51,437 bases of DNA from Acanthaster planci (lineage: Eukaryota > Echinodermata > Asteroidea > Valvatida > Acanthasteridae). This document shows positions 10,544 to 22,800 of this stretch, piece after piece. The notes beneath the pieces were generated by a model. It was not told the origin of the DNA. It searched no databases and saw only the letters and a list, made by a program, of their open reading frames with translations. Numbering within the stretch: position 1 is the first letter of the stretch; each line of letters starts with the position of its first letter. The stretch lies in the NCBI RefSeq assembly GCF_001949145.1, contig NW_019091528.1:503647-555083 (forward strand). The letters are read 5' to 3'. A program made the position numbers and the translations under genes.

Positions 10544-13500
10544 TCAGGCTACGTCTTTCAAGTAGGCCCCAGCGTCCCCCTCCAGGAGACGCATTGCCAC
10601 ATCTTGGAAGCTGAGCTCTGTAGCAATCTTGTAAGCCGTCAGCACCTCCTCACAATGACTCAATAGTTTCTTCATGTTACAGATAGTCAGGTACATCTTG
10701 CTACCTTCTTTCCGATATCTTTAGGGGGGAAAAAAGGAATGAACTTCAACAATTTCACTTTGTGCAAATAAATATAAATTCATACACATGATGCGACAGG
10801 CTTGTCAAAAACAAAAGGACAAATTGTTTCCAACAATAACTGGGCTTGTGCCATGTGCTAAAAATATCACCCTTTGGAACCCTAATTTTCCCACATTTTT
10901 CTTAATTTTCTGATTCTTCTCATTCCTTTTATGCCTCATGTAATGCCCTCGCACGGTGATCGTCACATGGCACTTGATGAACAGTGTTCAACCTACTTCA
11001 GTATTTGCCAATTTCAACTTCCAAGCAAAGGCAACAAATGCACACAAGTTATTAGGCTGCAAACCGTGTTAATTTCTATACCCCACAAAAACCAAAGAAA
11101 TATGGATTCCTGGTCAACGGAAATGGTTTGTGAAGTACAGGGTCTCTTACTTGTTGGCGACATCCCTGAACAGCATGTCGTTGACTGGCATGCATTTGTT
11201 GTAGTCCTCTAGGTACTTGAAGTCTCCCTGGATAACCACATTGTGGTAGATGGCATCAGGCCAGTAGGTGTGTGAGCCGTAAGCATCAGCAACAATAAGA
11301 GCCTAAGTGCAGTCAACAAGTCCAAATGGTTTAGTGAGGCAAAATCCATGTTCCTGAAAAATACTCCACTTACCTGAAAATATCGATCCCATATGAAGAA
11401 AGGATCATTGCAGTATCATGCTTGATTAACCTTAACAGGGCTAAGTCCTCTGATTTCAATGAGATTTTACACTCGCACCAGGGAGTTGAGGTTAGTCCAG
11501 TTTGCCAAGTTAATCGACACAGGTACCCCATTCGACCAATCGATAACCTTATCTTTCTACACCAGGGCTCCCTGTCATCTCACCATACCAGTACGTTCAC
11601 TTGCTGCCGGGTTTGATTTGAATTTGCGGGACGAGTTACAGGAACTTTCAAGAGTTTCCATTTTCAAAATTCTTCAAAAATTCATAACTTCGTTTACCAG
11701 AGGTTTACACCCGCATGAATGACTGTCTGGTGGCTACTCTAATCTGACAGGAACCTTCACTGACGCCTAAGTATTTTAGCCAGGCCTGCCGCCTTGTAAA
11801 GAGAGTAATTTCCTTGTTCCTGAAATTAGCCCAGTGCGCTGTTGCCGTCTTTTCAAATACGTCTAGATTAGCATACAGCGGTATCGCTCATCGCTAGAGC
11901 GCTTTGTCCCCGCTGATAATTCCCTGGCACTGAATGCCATAAACAGTGGTACCCTGTTTCAAAATAATGAAGGATTACTTCCGCTAATGCCAACTGATAA
12001 AATGTTAGCAATTCCCAGCAGCTCGGTCTTTTGTTCCGAGTACGGTCTTTTGTTACAAGGCCCAGCTCCTTTGTCCGATTTCGAGCACCCCAGCTATGCG
12101 TATAAACCCAAGGTGCCCAGTTCCGGAAACCCTGGAGGCAAGTGGTTAACGTACTTCTACCACCCAGTGTGCCCATTAATGTCACTGCCCATTTACTTGA
12201 TAATCGCAGTTATCCAACTGGATTCACCCAGTAGCCCTATGTAATAGTGTTCTTAGTCAAACCAGCACTTTGCACATCTCATTTGATTAACCTAGTTGAT
12301 CTACTCCGCAACAATTTACAAGCTACCCACCCACACATCTCACTTGATAAACCCTACTGTCTCACTGAACCCGCCCCACTGATGTGATTGATAACCATGT
12401 AAAGTGACTGCTGAAAACTTATCCAAACAGTAGAAATAGATATGAGCACTTTCGTTTGCATTAAGTGCATTTTAAATTGACCCGGTTTCACCCACTTAAC
12501 CCCAGCTAGCCGATGCCCCAACCCAGTTTGCCCAATGGACTACCCTAGTTAACCCACTTTAAGGACCCAGTTTACTCATGTAGTAATAATCTATGCCCCT
12601 CATTCTATCAGTCCAGCAGGCTCAGCCTCAATCCCTAAGAGAAGCCTCCACTCACCTCATGGAATCGCTGGTGTTTAGTCATGAACGCAGCCAAGGCCTT
12701 GGAGTCTAGATTAATGACCTGCGCCTTGGTTGGGAGCAAATGAAGCTGTAATGCGACCAGACGGGCTTGCTTCACGCACTGCTCAGCATGACGTAGGCAG
12801 TTGTCCTGTTAGCGATGACAAGGGTTGTTTACATGAGTTGATACGCCATGGCTGTTGTGGTGCATGTAATTGTTATGAACCACCATGGAGTGGCACATCA
12901 TATACGGACTCAGTATATCTTATGTTGGTACATGGTGTAGAAACCATACATGAGGCGTCACGGTTTAAAGATTAATGGTTTAACTAAATCAGGGTTCATA
13001 GTTGTGATTGGTGAATCGTACCTTAGCAAAGCTCTGGGCGGCCTTGGTGAAGTCTTGTAAGATGACTTGCAGACTGTTCTGCAACTCAATGTTGGCATCT
13101 GACCAACAGAAAGAAGTAAAAATCATAAAGAAGCACCAAGGAGCAAACTCAGCAAATACAAGTCCCATTAAAATGAGGGTTTTTTCCAGTTTCTTACAAA
13201 GTACATTCAAGCATAACACAAAACGTGGTGCAAAATCACTGACGTTAAGCTTCTTCAATGGAAAAAAAGTTCTCCGATCACTTCAATCTCTTCCAATCAC
13301 TTCAAGCCATCCTACCCATCGTCTTCTTGCTCACTGCTTTCAGCTGTTCATGCGCATCTTTCTCCAGCAGCTCGGCAATCTCTCGATTCATCTCCAACTT
13401 GACGGCGACAAAGTTGTAGGCCTCAGTGTCGGGAGGGTCGCAACGTTTCAGATAGTCCAGCAAGGCAACCTTCAGATTGTCATCCTGAAGTAAGGAGGGG

Positions 13501-16500
13501 GAAAGTCCATGCTTGATACTTAGAGATGTCTTCTGTCATTCTCAGGGTTTTGTTTGTTCACTGTACATGGACAAACCAATGACTGCCGGCACTCCGGCTG
13601 CAGTGACCATCAGAGACTATATTGTTTTCTAACTCAAAATGGAAATGTACCCAACTTACATGTCATATCTTTGGTAAAGGAACTGCACAGCAAAGCCTCA
13701 GACATGAGGAATCTAACTTAATGACTTGCTTGGTCTCCGATTGCAAAATTGACAAAACATTACCCACAAGATCTTGAGTTTGACACACAGAGGTAGAAAG
13801 CAAAGAAATTGACTTCACAAAGCCCTGTGTGAATAGCAAATATGCCAGACATGCCAAAGACCTGAAAGTCCCCACATATCAACGGATATTGTAAAGGACC
13901 AAAATAGAACGATCCCTTTTTATTCCACTCTTTAATGTGAAAATGTTGTTAAATTGTGGCAGTGTAACATACTGTTTTTCGATCAGTGTGTTAACTTCTT
14001 ATAAATCTTTTAAAACTTCATGGGGTTTTTCTTCAATTTCAAATGTTGCTAATTACACCGAACAAAACCAATTTGTACATAACTGCATGAATCAACAACC
14101 TCTAGTCCGTCGTGCACACCTTTGTAGCATTACAGGCGACCATCTTACCTTGTCTCGTCTCTTCAAGAGCAGCTCAATCTGTTGATGAGCCCGGAGTACA
14201 TCAAAGATGTAAGACATTTCACAGTACCTCCCGACACCTGTCAGTAACCGCACCTGAGATGATGCAGAAGATAGGCAGGAAATGGTGACATTTACACACA
14301 ACATACCCTGACATACTTAAAAGAATCCCAGGTTTCCTCCGTGGGCAATCTACTTGCTTTATCACGAGAGGCAGTTTTCCAGTGGCAAAAACACCCCCAA
14401 AATGTTATTTTAAATGAACAAGATGGCACTGGTAATTGAAATCAGAGATAAACCCCATCCATAAAAAAGAGGCACTGTACCTTTAAAATGGCAGTTATAC
14501 GAGACTTCTGAAACCGTAGTTACAATGAATCATGTTCAGTGATCACACGAACACAACCAGAAGCCAAACGTTGACGGTAGTTTTGCATTGATTAAATCAT
14601 GTAGTCTTATTCTTAAATTTACCCACAAAATCCTTTTAACCCTCCCTTTTGCCATCCATAAGAAGTCATCCAGTCTTTGATAAGCTAAGTCGCAAGCTAT
14701 TCAAATGAACTGCATCAAAAGCATTCTTTTGCAATTGTTCAACCTGTTGCTTGTGACTGGACTTGTGACTGGCCTTGTGAAGGGACTTGTAACTGGCCTT
14801 GTGAAGGGACTTGTGACTGGCCTTNNNNNNNNNNNNNNNNNNNNNNNNNNNNNNNNNNNNNNNNNNNNNNNNNNNNNNNNNNNNNNNNNNNNNNNNNNNN
14901 NNNNNNNNNNNNNNNNNNNNNNNNNNNNNNNNNNNNNNNNNNNNNNNNNNNNNNNNNNNNNNNNNNNNNNNNNNNNNNNNNNNNNNNNNNNNNNNNNNNN
15001 NNNNNNNNNNNNNNNNNNNNNNNNNNNNNNNNNNNNNNNNNNNNNNNNNNNNNNNNNNNNNNNNNNNNNNNNNNNNNNNNNNNNNNNNNNNNNNNNNNNN
15101 NNNNNNNNNNNNNNNNNNNNNNNNNNNNNNNNNNNNNNNNNNNNNNNNNNNNNNNNNNNNNNNNNNNNNNNNNNNNNNNNNNNNNNNNNNNNNNNNNNNN
15201 NNNNNNNNNNNNNNNNNNNNNNNNNNNNNNNNNNNNNNNNNNNNNNNNNNNNNNNNNNNNNNNNNNNNNNNNNNNNNNNNNNNNNNNNNNNNNNNNNNNN
15301 NNNNNNNNNNNNNNNNNNNNNNNNNNNNNNNNNNNNNNNNNNNNNNNNNNNNNNNNNNNNNNNNNNNNNNNNNNNNNNNNNNNNNNNNNNNNNNNNNNNN
15401 NNNNNNNNNNNNNNNNNNNNNNNNNNNNNNNNNNNNNNNNNNNNNNNNNNNNNNNNNNNNNNNNNNNNNNNNNNNNNNNNNNNNNNNNNNNNNNNNNNNN
15501 NNNNNNNNNNNNNNNNNNNNNNNNNNNNNNNNNNNNNNNNNNNNNNNNNNNNNNTTGTGACTGGCCTTGTGAAGGGAACTTGTGACTGGCCTTGTGAAGG
15601 GACTTGTGACTGGCCTTGTGAAGGACCTTGTGACTGGATTGTGATGGACCCAACTGCAACACTACTAAGTAATTTGTACAGTTGGTAACAAGTACTTCAT
15701 TCCATAATTTAAAGGCTGTTTCCTGACATCGGAGGTCAGGTACTCAGGTACTATGTTCAAATCCACAGCTTTATTTCACAGAAGACCCTAAGTTACATGA
15801 TTTAAACATTTTTCAAGAAGCATCACTCTTCTCACCAGCAAACTGTACTCCTCGGCGTATGCTAGGGCGCTGCTACACTCCCGACACTTCCTAAGTACAT
15901 TGGATATGCCTTCCATGTTGCAGCAGACAGTGTGACAATCATGGGCACGGATGATGAGCTCAACCTCCATAGTGAACACTGTGAGGAGAAGGGAACATCA
16001 AAATAGGACGTTGGAAAGGATTTCTGGAACCGGGGGTGGGGAGGGGGTTGCTGGTGAGCAGAAATACTGCTCAGCAGATTTATATGCTAAGCAAAATTTC
16101 CAGAGCCCTGGTCAAAGGCAGAGTGCATAGTGGGGCTTTTTGGCTGGTGACCCATTTCTGCTAGGCTGTTTTTTTTCTGCACTTAGCAACTTTCCATCCT
16201 TCGCAGTTCTAAAACCAACTCAGTGCCTGAATGCCCAGAGTGTAGTCAAGCCATGTTCTCATTGGAGAACCTGTAGGTTTTATATCAACTCAGAGTCTCA
16301 AGATATTTCCCTACGAAGGAACCTTTCCCAATCCTCTAAGTCCTCACTGTGCAGGAGCCCGATGGCACATGTTTTGTACTCCAACTTATAAGGACAAACT
16401 CCTAATGGAAAGTAATAGCGTGCTGCCTCTACCTTCCTCAATCCTACAAAATCTTCTGAAACCTATTGATGAATTTCAAAAGATTTTGAAGGCTAGATTT

Positions 16501-19500
16501 GTAAGGTGCTAGAGATGGGAATGTGAACTCTGTCCTATTCAGGCAAAGTTAGGCCTCTAACAGAGAGTTAAAAAAATTGTGGAAAATTACGTTTAAAGAG
16601 GATTATCTTTCACCCATTTGAGATTTACAAAGAAACAGTTGGAGCTGAAGTTATGGAAATGGTAACAACATGATTTTGATTGGCACAGTTTCGGATGCAC
16701 ATTGTCTGTAGCTGGCTCTCCGCTGTTTTGCTTATCCTATCGTCATGTTTTGCTTATCCTATAAACAGCTTAATGTCCACCCTGCAGCCTGATGTAAATT
16801 AGCAATAGATGGACCCAAATCTAAGTCAAGATTTAGCACTGACAAGCTTCAGCCTCCGCCAACGTCCCACTGACCTGACTTGGTGTTGGCATCGTCCAAG
16901 CTGACCAATGAGGTGGCTTCCTGCAGCAGCCGGTTGCCCAAGATGGCCGGGTTGCGACAGAGCTGGATGGCCTGGCCAAATTCTTCCCGCTCCCCGATCT
17001 CCTGGCCAACGTAGGAGCTCAGGGACGCTGAGGAGAGGCGAGAGGATAGAGTGCCTGAAGATCAGAAAAATCAAATCAATAAAAAGATTGAAGTAGGGTA
17101 CTGAAGAGGTACGTCACAAGTAGTTGTCACTGGTCATGACTAGTACTGTCAGATGAATAGCAACAGTTGATGAAGATGCCCCACTATTGCAGTGGTCTTA
17201 CAGATTTCAACAGCAGGAATACAGCCTGACCAACATCAAGTACACTGTAATCATTGATGCTTGATGAAATGCACCAAATGCATTGTTGCCTGGTTAATTC
17301 TCTCCTTGTCTTCGACTCCTTATTAAGAAACAGGAGAGTGTAAGACCCTCTTTCTAGAATGCCAATCTTCAGAATAAATCATTGGTGCCTTTCATTGATC
17401 AACAGGCGTACTTTCGCTACTGGCAGTGGGTGAACATTGGCAGAGGAATGCATTTGTTTCAGTTCATGTGTGAGTGGCTTCTGGTTCCCGCTAAATTATA
17501 CAAACTTGCGATAGCACCAAGGGTATGATATTTCTTTCGGAAAACGTGTAGTTCTGAAAAGAACTGGATGGTACTCGACATATCAGACAGTGTGCTCTGT
17601 CCATCGTCTGGAGACTACAGAGGTTCCAATGATGAAGCTGCTTATTGTGTCTGGAGGCGGTGAGGTGTGGGGCACTTATCCTGAGTTAACATCGTCTCCA
17701 CACAATACAAACCTCTATAACACCCATTTCAGACAGGGGTTCTAGCGTTGCACCGAACCACATAGAATTAAGAGCGACTTGGGTCAGCCCAATTAAATTT
17801 TGGTTTCAGACAGACGAACTTAATACATACATTTGCAATGGGTTCAGCTCATGAAAAAAGCAACGTCTGAAACCAAGTCGCTCTGCTGTCATTCCGAATG
17901 CCTTCAAATGTCCATCTTTCGCCTGCGTTGCTCCTAATTGTTTCAAACGTCGAATTTATGCCGTACTCAATTCAAAATTTACTTTTAATCTAGTTCGGCG
18001 CAATTCTAGAACACCTGTCTGAAAAGGCTGTTACTTGCTACGTTCACCATGAAGAGCTTCAAAGCTGACTAGGATACTTTGTGATTACTTGTGAAGCCAC
18101 TGTACAAGTACAGTAGAACACCAGAATGGTGATTTACTGTAGTTATGAAAGAAGGGATTTACATGCAAACAGATATAATCTGCCTTGAGGATGGGTCACA
18201 GTTGTCTTGCTGTCTCTTGTGCATTTATATCATGAAAGCTAACAGATCTGAATCCAAAGGTTCCAGAATACAGGCAGATGCAACAGAACCTGTGTTGCTT
18301 ATTGAAAAGGAATCCGCCTTGAGCAGAAGCACCCCCTCATCAGTTGAAAAGAGCCATGTTGGTCAGGCATTTCATAGTTGTTTGTGAACCAGCAAAGGAC
18401 AGTCCCCACCAAAGGACCTGCCCTTGCTAGGAAAATTGCGCCCTCTATTGGTCTGGCTCAGGGCTCATACCACGAGTTTGCCATGACCATAACATAAGTT
18501 ATCTGCCAAAAGATGCCACCAAGGGCAAGGGGACCGGTGTAAGAGCTGTAGAGCCACTAACTTACCCTCTCTCCTTCGAGGTGGCGGTTGGCGGGTCTTC
18601 AGGCTTGTGATAACAGCCTCACAGAGAAAGCCAGCAACCTGTCAGTAATTGGGAAAATGTGAGGCCTTCAAAAACCAGCAAAAAAATCCAGTCCGACACG
18701 CTTTTTGATCACGCTTTCAAGGGCGAGTTCTAAATCACATTTTCTGGGGCCAGTGTAATTTTTTTGAGGAGAGAAAGGGGAATAAAAGTTTGACAATTTC
18801 TTTATGACAATCTTTATGTTTTCTGAGAAACAAGGCTAAATTTTGGAGCGATTTGCATACTTGGGGGCACAAAAAGGTGTCATTCCTTCTTTTAAAGGAT
18901 AAAACATCTAAAAACTCCCACTTGGGAGGCATGGCTCAGTTTTCCCCTACCCCCCGTTACTTCAGGTTAGTGAAGCATTTCCCTGATCAAAGATTTTCTC
19001 TGATCAGCAACACCGGGCGCTAACAAAGGTCCAACAACAACTGCCCAGAGGTCAGAGTCCACATACCACAGCAATGGCAATGCTTCAACTTGCCTGTTCA
19101 TCAGTCATCTCATTGGCCAGGATAAAGGTCTTGGCCAGGGCAAATCTCTGTGGGTGACTGCATCGCAGTATGGATTTCAGGCTATCAAATGGTGCCTGGA
19201 CGACCACAGACCCATAGGTGCTACCTAAGACCTGCGGCCAAACATAAAGTCAGATTGGAGTAAAGAGTTCTTACCATGGACTCAATGCCAAATAAGAACC
19301 GAAACTCTAAGAACAAATCATGAAAGAATGCAACCCATTGGAGAACACTCTCATAATTTCCTTTACCTTTGATAAGGCATCTTTAAATAATTACAATGAA
19401 CACAAGTGCAAAATGTTTTCATGATTGTATAAATATCAGAAATTTTCTGCATATTGAATGCAGAATGAGGATAACTGCACTTCTTCCAGATTTCTGGAAC

Positions 19501-19883
19501 AAAACTCAAAAACACAATTTTCTTATTATTTGTTTGGTACGGAAAAAAATTCTGATTAAATTCCTTCAAAAGAAAATTTTCTGTGATTTAAAAATAAATA
19601 CATTCTCTTTATGGAGACAGACATGATAAGACAAACAAATGACATTATTATAACTATCTACGACTCTTTAATATTCAAACTTCTATTGGAACACATAACA
19701 ATGATAATGTCTCCATGGTCAACCCTACCTGGGCTATCCTGTAGGCATTGATGATCTTGTCACAACACTGCCTAGCCTGGGCTGAGCAGCTGGCACACAA
19801 GGCTTCAATGGTTAGTAGTGCATCATCCACTTCCTCTGGGTCTTCGGTGGGGTCCAGGCTAGCCATGCTGCTGACACTTACAG
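10544..19883 (-). CDS. SPG11: SPG11 exon block 4: C-terminal spatacsin domain to the stop codon
   Basis: Exons in transcript order: 19729-19883, 19094-19231, 18566-18638, 16875-17027, 15836-15978, 14149-14253, 13316-13484, 13022-13098, 12656-12724, 11151-11302, 10544-10718. This is the best conserved part and corresponds to the spatacsin C-terminal domain. Strings: RFALAKTFILANEM, EVELIIRAHDCHTVCCNMEG, EEYSLLVRLLTGVGRYCEMS, NLKVALLDYLKRCDPPDTEA, AQVINLDSKALAAFMTKHQR, ALIVADAYG, VVIQGDFKYLEDYNKCMP and MKKLLSHCEEVLTAYKIATE, ending LLEGDAGAYLKDVA-stop at 10544-10546. Several exons here begin or end in phase 0. The donor after 19094 is GCAAGT (GC-AG intron). Confidence 0.93.
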
Positions 19884-22800
19884 CTGCAAGACACAATAAT
19901 ACAAAGAATGTATGATTGATTTATGATATCGATGTTCCAGGCTTGAGGATAAACTAAGTTATTATAAAAAAAAGAAGGAAGGGTTTAGGGTAACTGCAAA
20001 GCATTTTGTAGATGTACCTGGCAAAGATATGATCCCAAAATATTCCTGTATTAAATAGTCCACATGGTATCCACTTTTACAAGGACAGTGACGAACTGGT
20101 AGGTAATACTTGAAGGTCTGCACAGTGGAGGAAGCAGTACGGTAAGTTTGCCACTGCACTGAGTAACATATCCCTTTCTGTGAGTTGGCGACTCCCTGAA
20201 AAGGCCAAGGGAACTCTGCATTTTGGGCCATACATTCCTGTCTGTGGTAAGGAGACTGAGCGATTCCAACTATGGAGGATGGTTAAGTATGAGAATTCAA
20301 AGCAAATGAAGGACCACAAACATAAAGAAGGAGCGCTCTGCTGGGAGAGTGCCAATGTGGCAGGTTGGCAGCCCAGAGGCTAAAATCCTCCTTTTATCAG
20401 TAGGTTCATACAAATGTTTAGGAGGATATTCATAAGTTGCTACTCATAGAAAAGCACCCTATTATTATTTAGTTATTTAGCCATTCTTACAGCATGACCA
20501 AGGATGGCAAGGAGCAGCAGTATATGAACTTTATCAGCATATGTCCATACAGGAGTGTCATCTACAATTAAGACTTTCAGTGGTAAAACTGGGTATTCCA
20601 CGTTCAGTTTGGTCAGACCGTCAAGACACTCACTGCTGGCAGATCTTGTCAGCATGCCTCTGGACATCATCCCCCTCCAGGCATCACTGGTCTTCCGTGT
20701 CCTGCCTCTCCCAATACCACTAGGCATGCCAGTTCTAGACCCCAAAGCTGATCCCGCAGCTGCCACTGACGATCCCGCTGCTGCCACTACCAACCGCCTC
20801 ATCTCAGATTCCAGGTGGCCGGGTGCCGTGTGGCCCGAGGCCAACCGGATGCTGGTCAGAACCACTGCCAGATCCTGGTGAGGGTGGTTGAACTGACCGG
20901 CCAGGCGGTGGGCCTGCCGGATACAACACTTGTCCAGGAGCTGACCAAGAATCCGATTCAAGGCTTGGACCTCCTGCAGTGTGCAATATGTCAATATTCA
21001 TGGATGTGCACAGTAACTAACAAAATCCGAAATTCAAAGGTGCCGGTATATTATCAGTATCCCTGCACATTGGGCTTACAATATCTGAACATTCCTGAAA
21101 CTATCTCATCTCCCTCGGGAGAATAGGGCTCTGTACTGCCATTCCAGGCACAAACAACTAAAAACATAATAACCATCTCTGCTATCACAGGAACCCACTT
21201 AATCCTGACTGCAGACAGCAAGCGAAGGTAAAGTGAACTGTCCAAGGTTGTAACACGTAACCAGCTGCCAGATTTGAACTCCCTATCCAATGATCCGGTG
21301 TTATAAACCACTAGGCTACAAGCCCTGTGATGTTAAAAGAAAATCCTTTTTCCACAACTTAACTTGGTCTCCAGCCTCATCTCAGACTCTTCAATTACCC
21401 CTGAACCCTGTTCTGATGACATCACACTTTGTTTATGTGTGCTTCCCTATGGTGCATCAGTGGACCATGGGCCCCTACTGGTTCCATAGCAATGTGAACA
21501 TGTAAACAAAGTGAGCCATCACCAGTACACAAGCCTACCAAACTGATCACAAGGCAAGTCTCTATCCACAACAAACCTTCTCACCTTTTCGTCTTTTAGG
21601 ATAGGAGGGGCGTACGCATCCACCTTGATCTCCGCAATGTACATCAACTCCTCTGACAACTGACACTTGAAGCCCCTCTCGTCGAACCATTCTGTATGGT
21701 CTGAGCTGAAGGCCCCCTCTAGCAATGACGGTGCAACAGGGGTAGCGTCCATCTAAATGTTGAAAAAAAAAAGAAGTGGTCAATTGAAGTTCTGTTGTTA
21801 GGTGTCATGCTTTGTGTGTTTTAATGTCCCCAAAAGATGCACAAATGTACAAATTATTCACTCACAGTTTTATTTCAATATGTCTATATTTCAAAGTTTA
21901 AGTGGCTCAAAACCATTTTATTAAACATAAAATTCTTATTAATTATTAATAAAAATTTGTGTCGTATTTAAATGGTACACTATACAAGAGAAACAGATTA
22001 CAAGCCGAACTTTTCCACGATTTATGAGGCAGGTGATACTGAAATCCAAGCAAATATTCATGTGTACATTTCATGCATACCTTCTCAACCTCAGCTGTTA
22101 GTCTCCACTTCCAGGCTTCCTGCTGCAACATCTCAAGGTCGGCCTTGTGCTCAGGGGACTTGGTAGTCTCCTTCACCAGCCACCGGTGAGCCAGACTCAG
22201 CAGGCTGGCCTTCTCCCTGACTGACAGGTCTCTCTGTTCCTTCACTAGGCTCTATACACATACAATAACAAGCTTCAGATGCTAGCACTCAGTTTTCAGA
22301 AATTCATTACCAGTATAAAGGCTTCAAGTCCTCGTATGCTGCCTTTATTTCCAAATTTATTTTGGCCTCATTTCACAGATCGACTAACCTAGAAATTCCA
22401 GGCTTAAGATCCATATTCTGCACTTAAAGAACAACCAAAGAATTTTTGCTCTAAGTAAGCAGAGTATCAGGATTTATGCTGCATGCATGTAACCCAATTT
22501 CCTACTAATCCTTGAAATACAGTAATGCAGGCCACGCTATTTCTGTGTTCCTGTCTCAGTCGGTAAGCAATGTTTGCTTACATAAAACTGCGTGCTTTGC
22601 TGCATCCTGATATTCCGTCCAAGCCAAATTTCATTGAGCTTACTACACAGGAAATACAAGTTAGCACCTTTCTGTGATGAGCAGAAATCAGTGGTGAACA
22701 GTCAAACGAGGTACACACCGTATGATAATTTTGCTGGTAAGCTGTCTCTGCTAAGCAAATAATGTTGTGTACTTAGCACCTTACTGTGATGAGCAGAAAT

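Noticed and set aside
11868-12185. Open frame of 105 codons on the - strand
   Set aside because: It lies within MITE copy A and shows no protein-like conservation. The same applies to 24022-24399 (copy B).
13008-13493. 161-codon open frame on the + strand
   Set aside because: Antisense shadow of two confident SPG11 exons (13022-13098, 13316-13484). The frame 42061-42492 is likewise antisense to exon 42059-42454.
14705-15688. Long open frames on both strands through the N run
   Set aside because: They exist only because N codons translate as X; the flanks are a 24-bp minisatellite.
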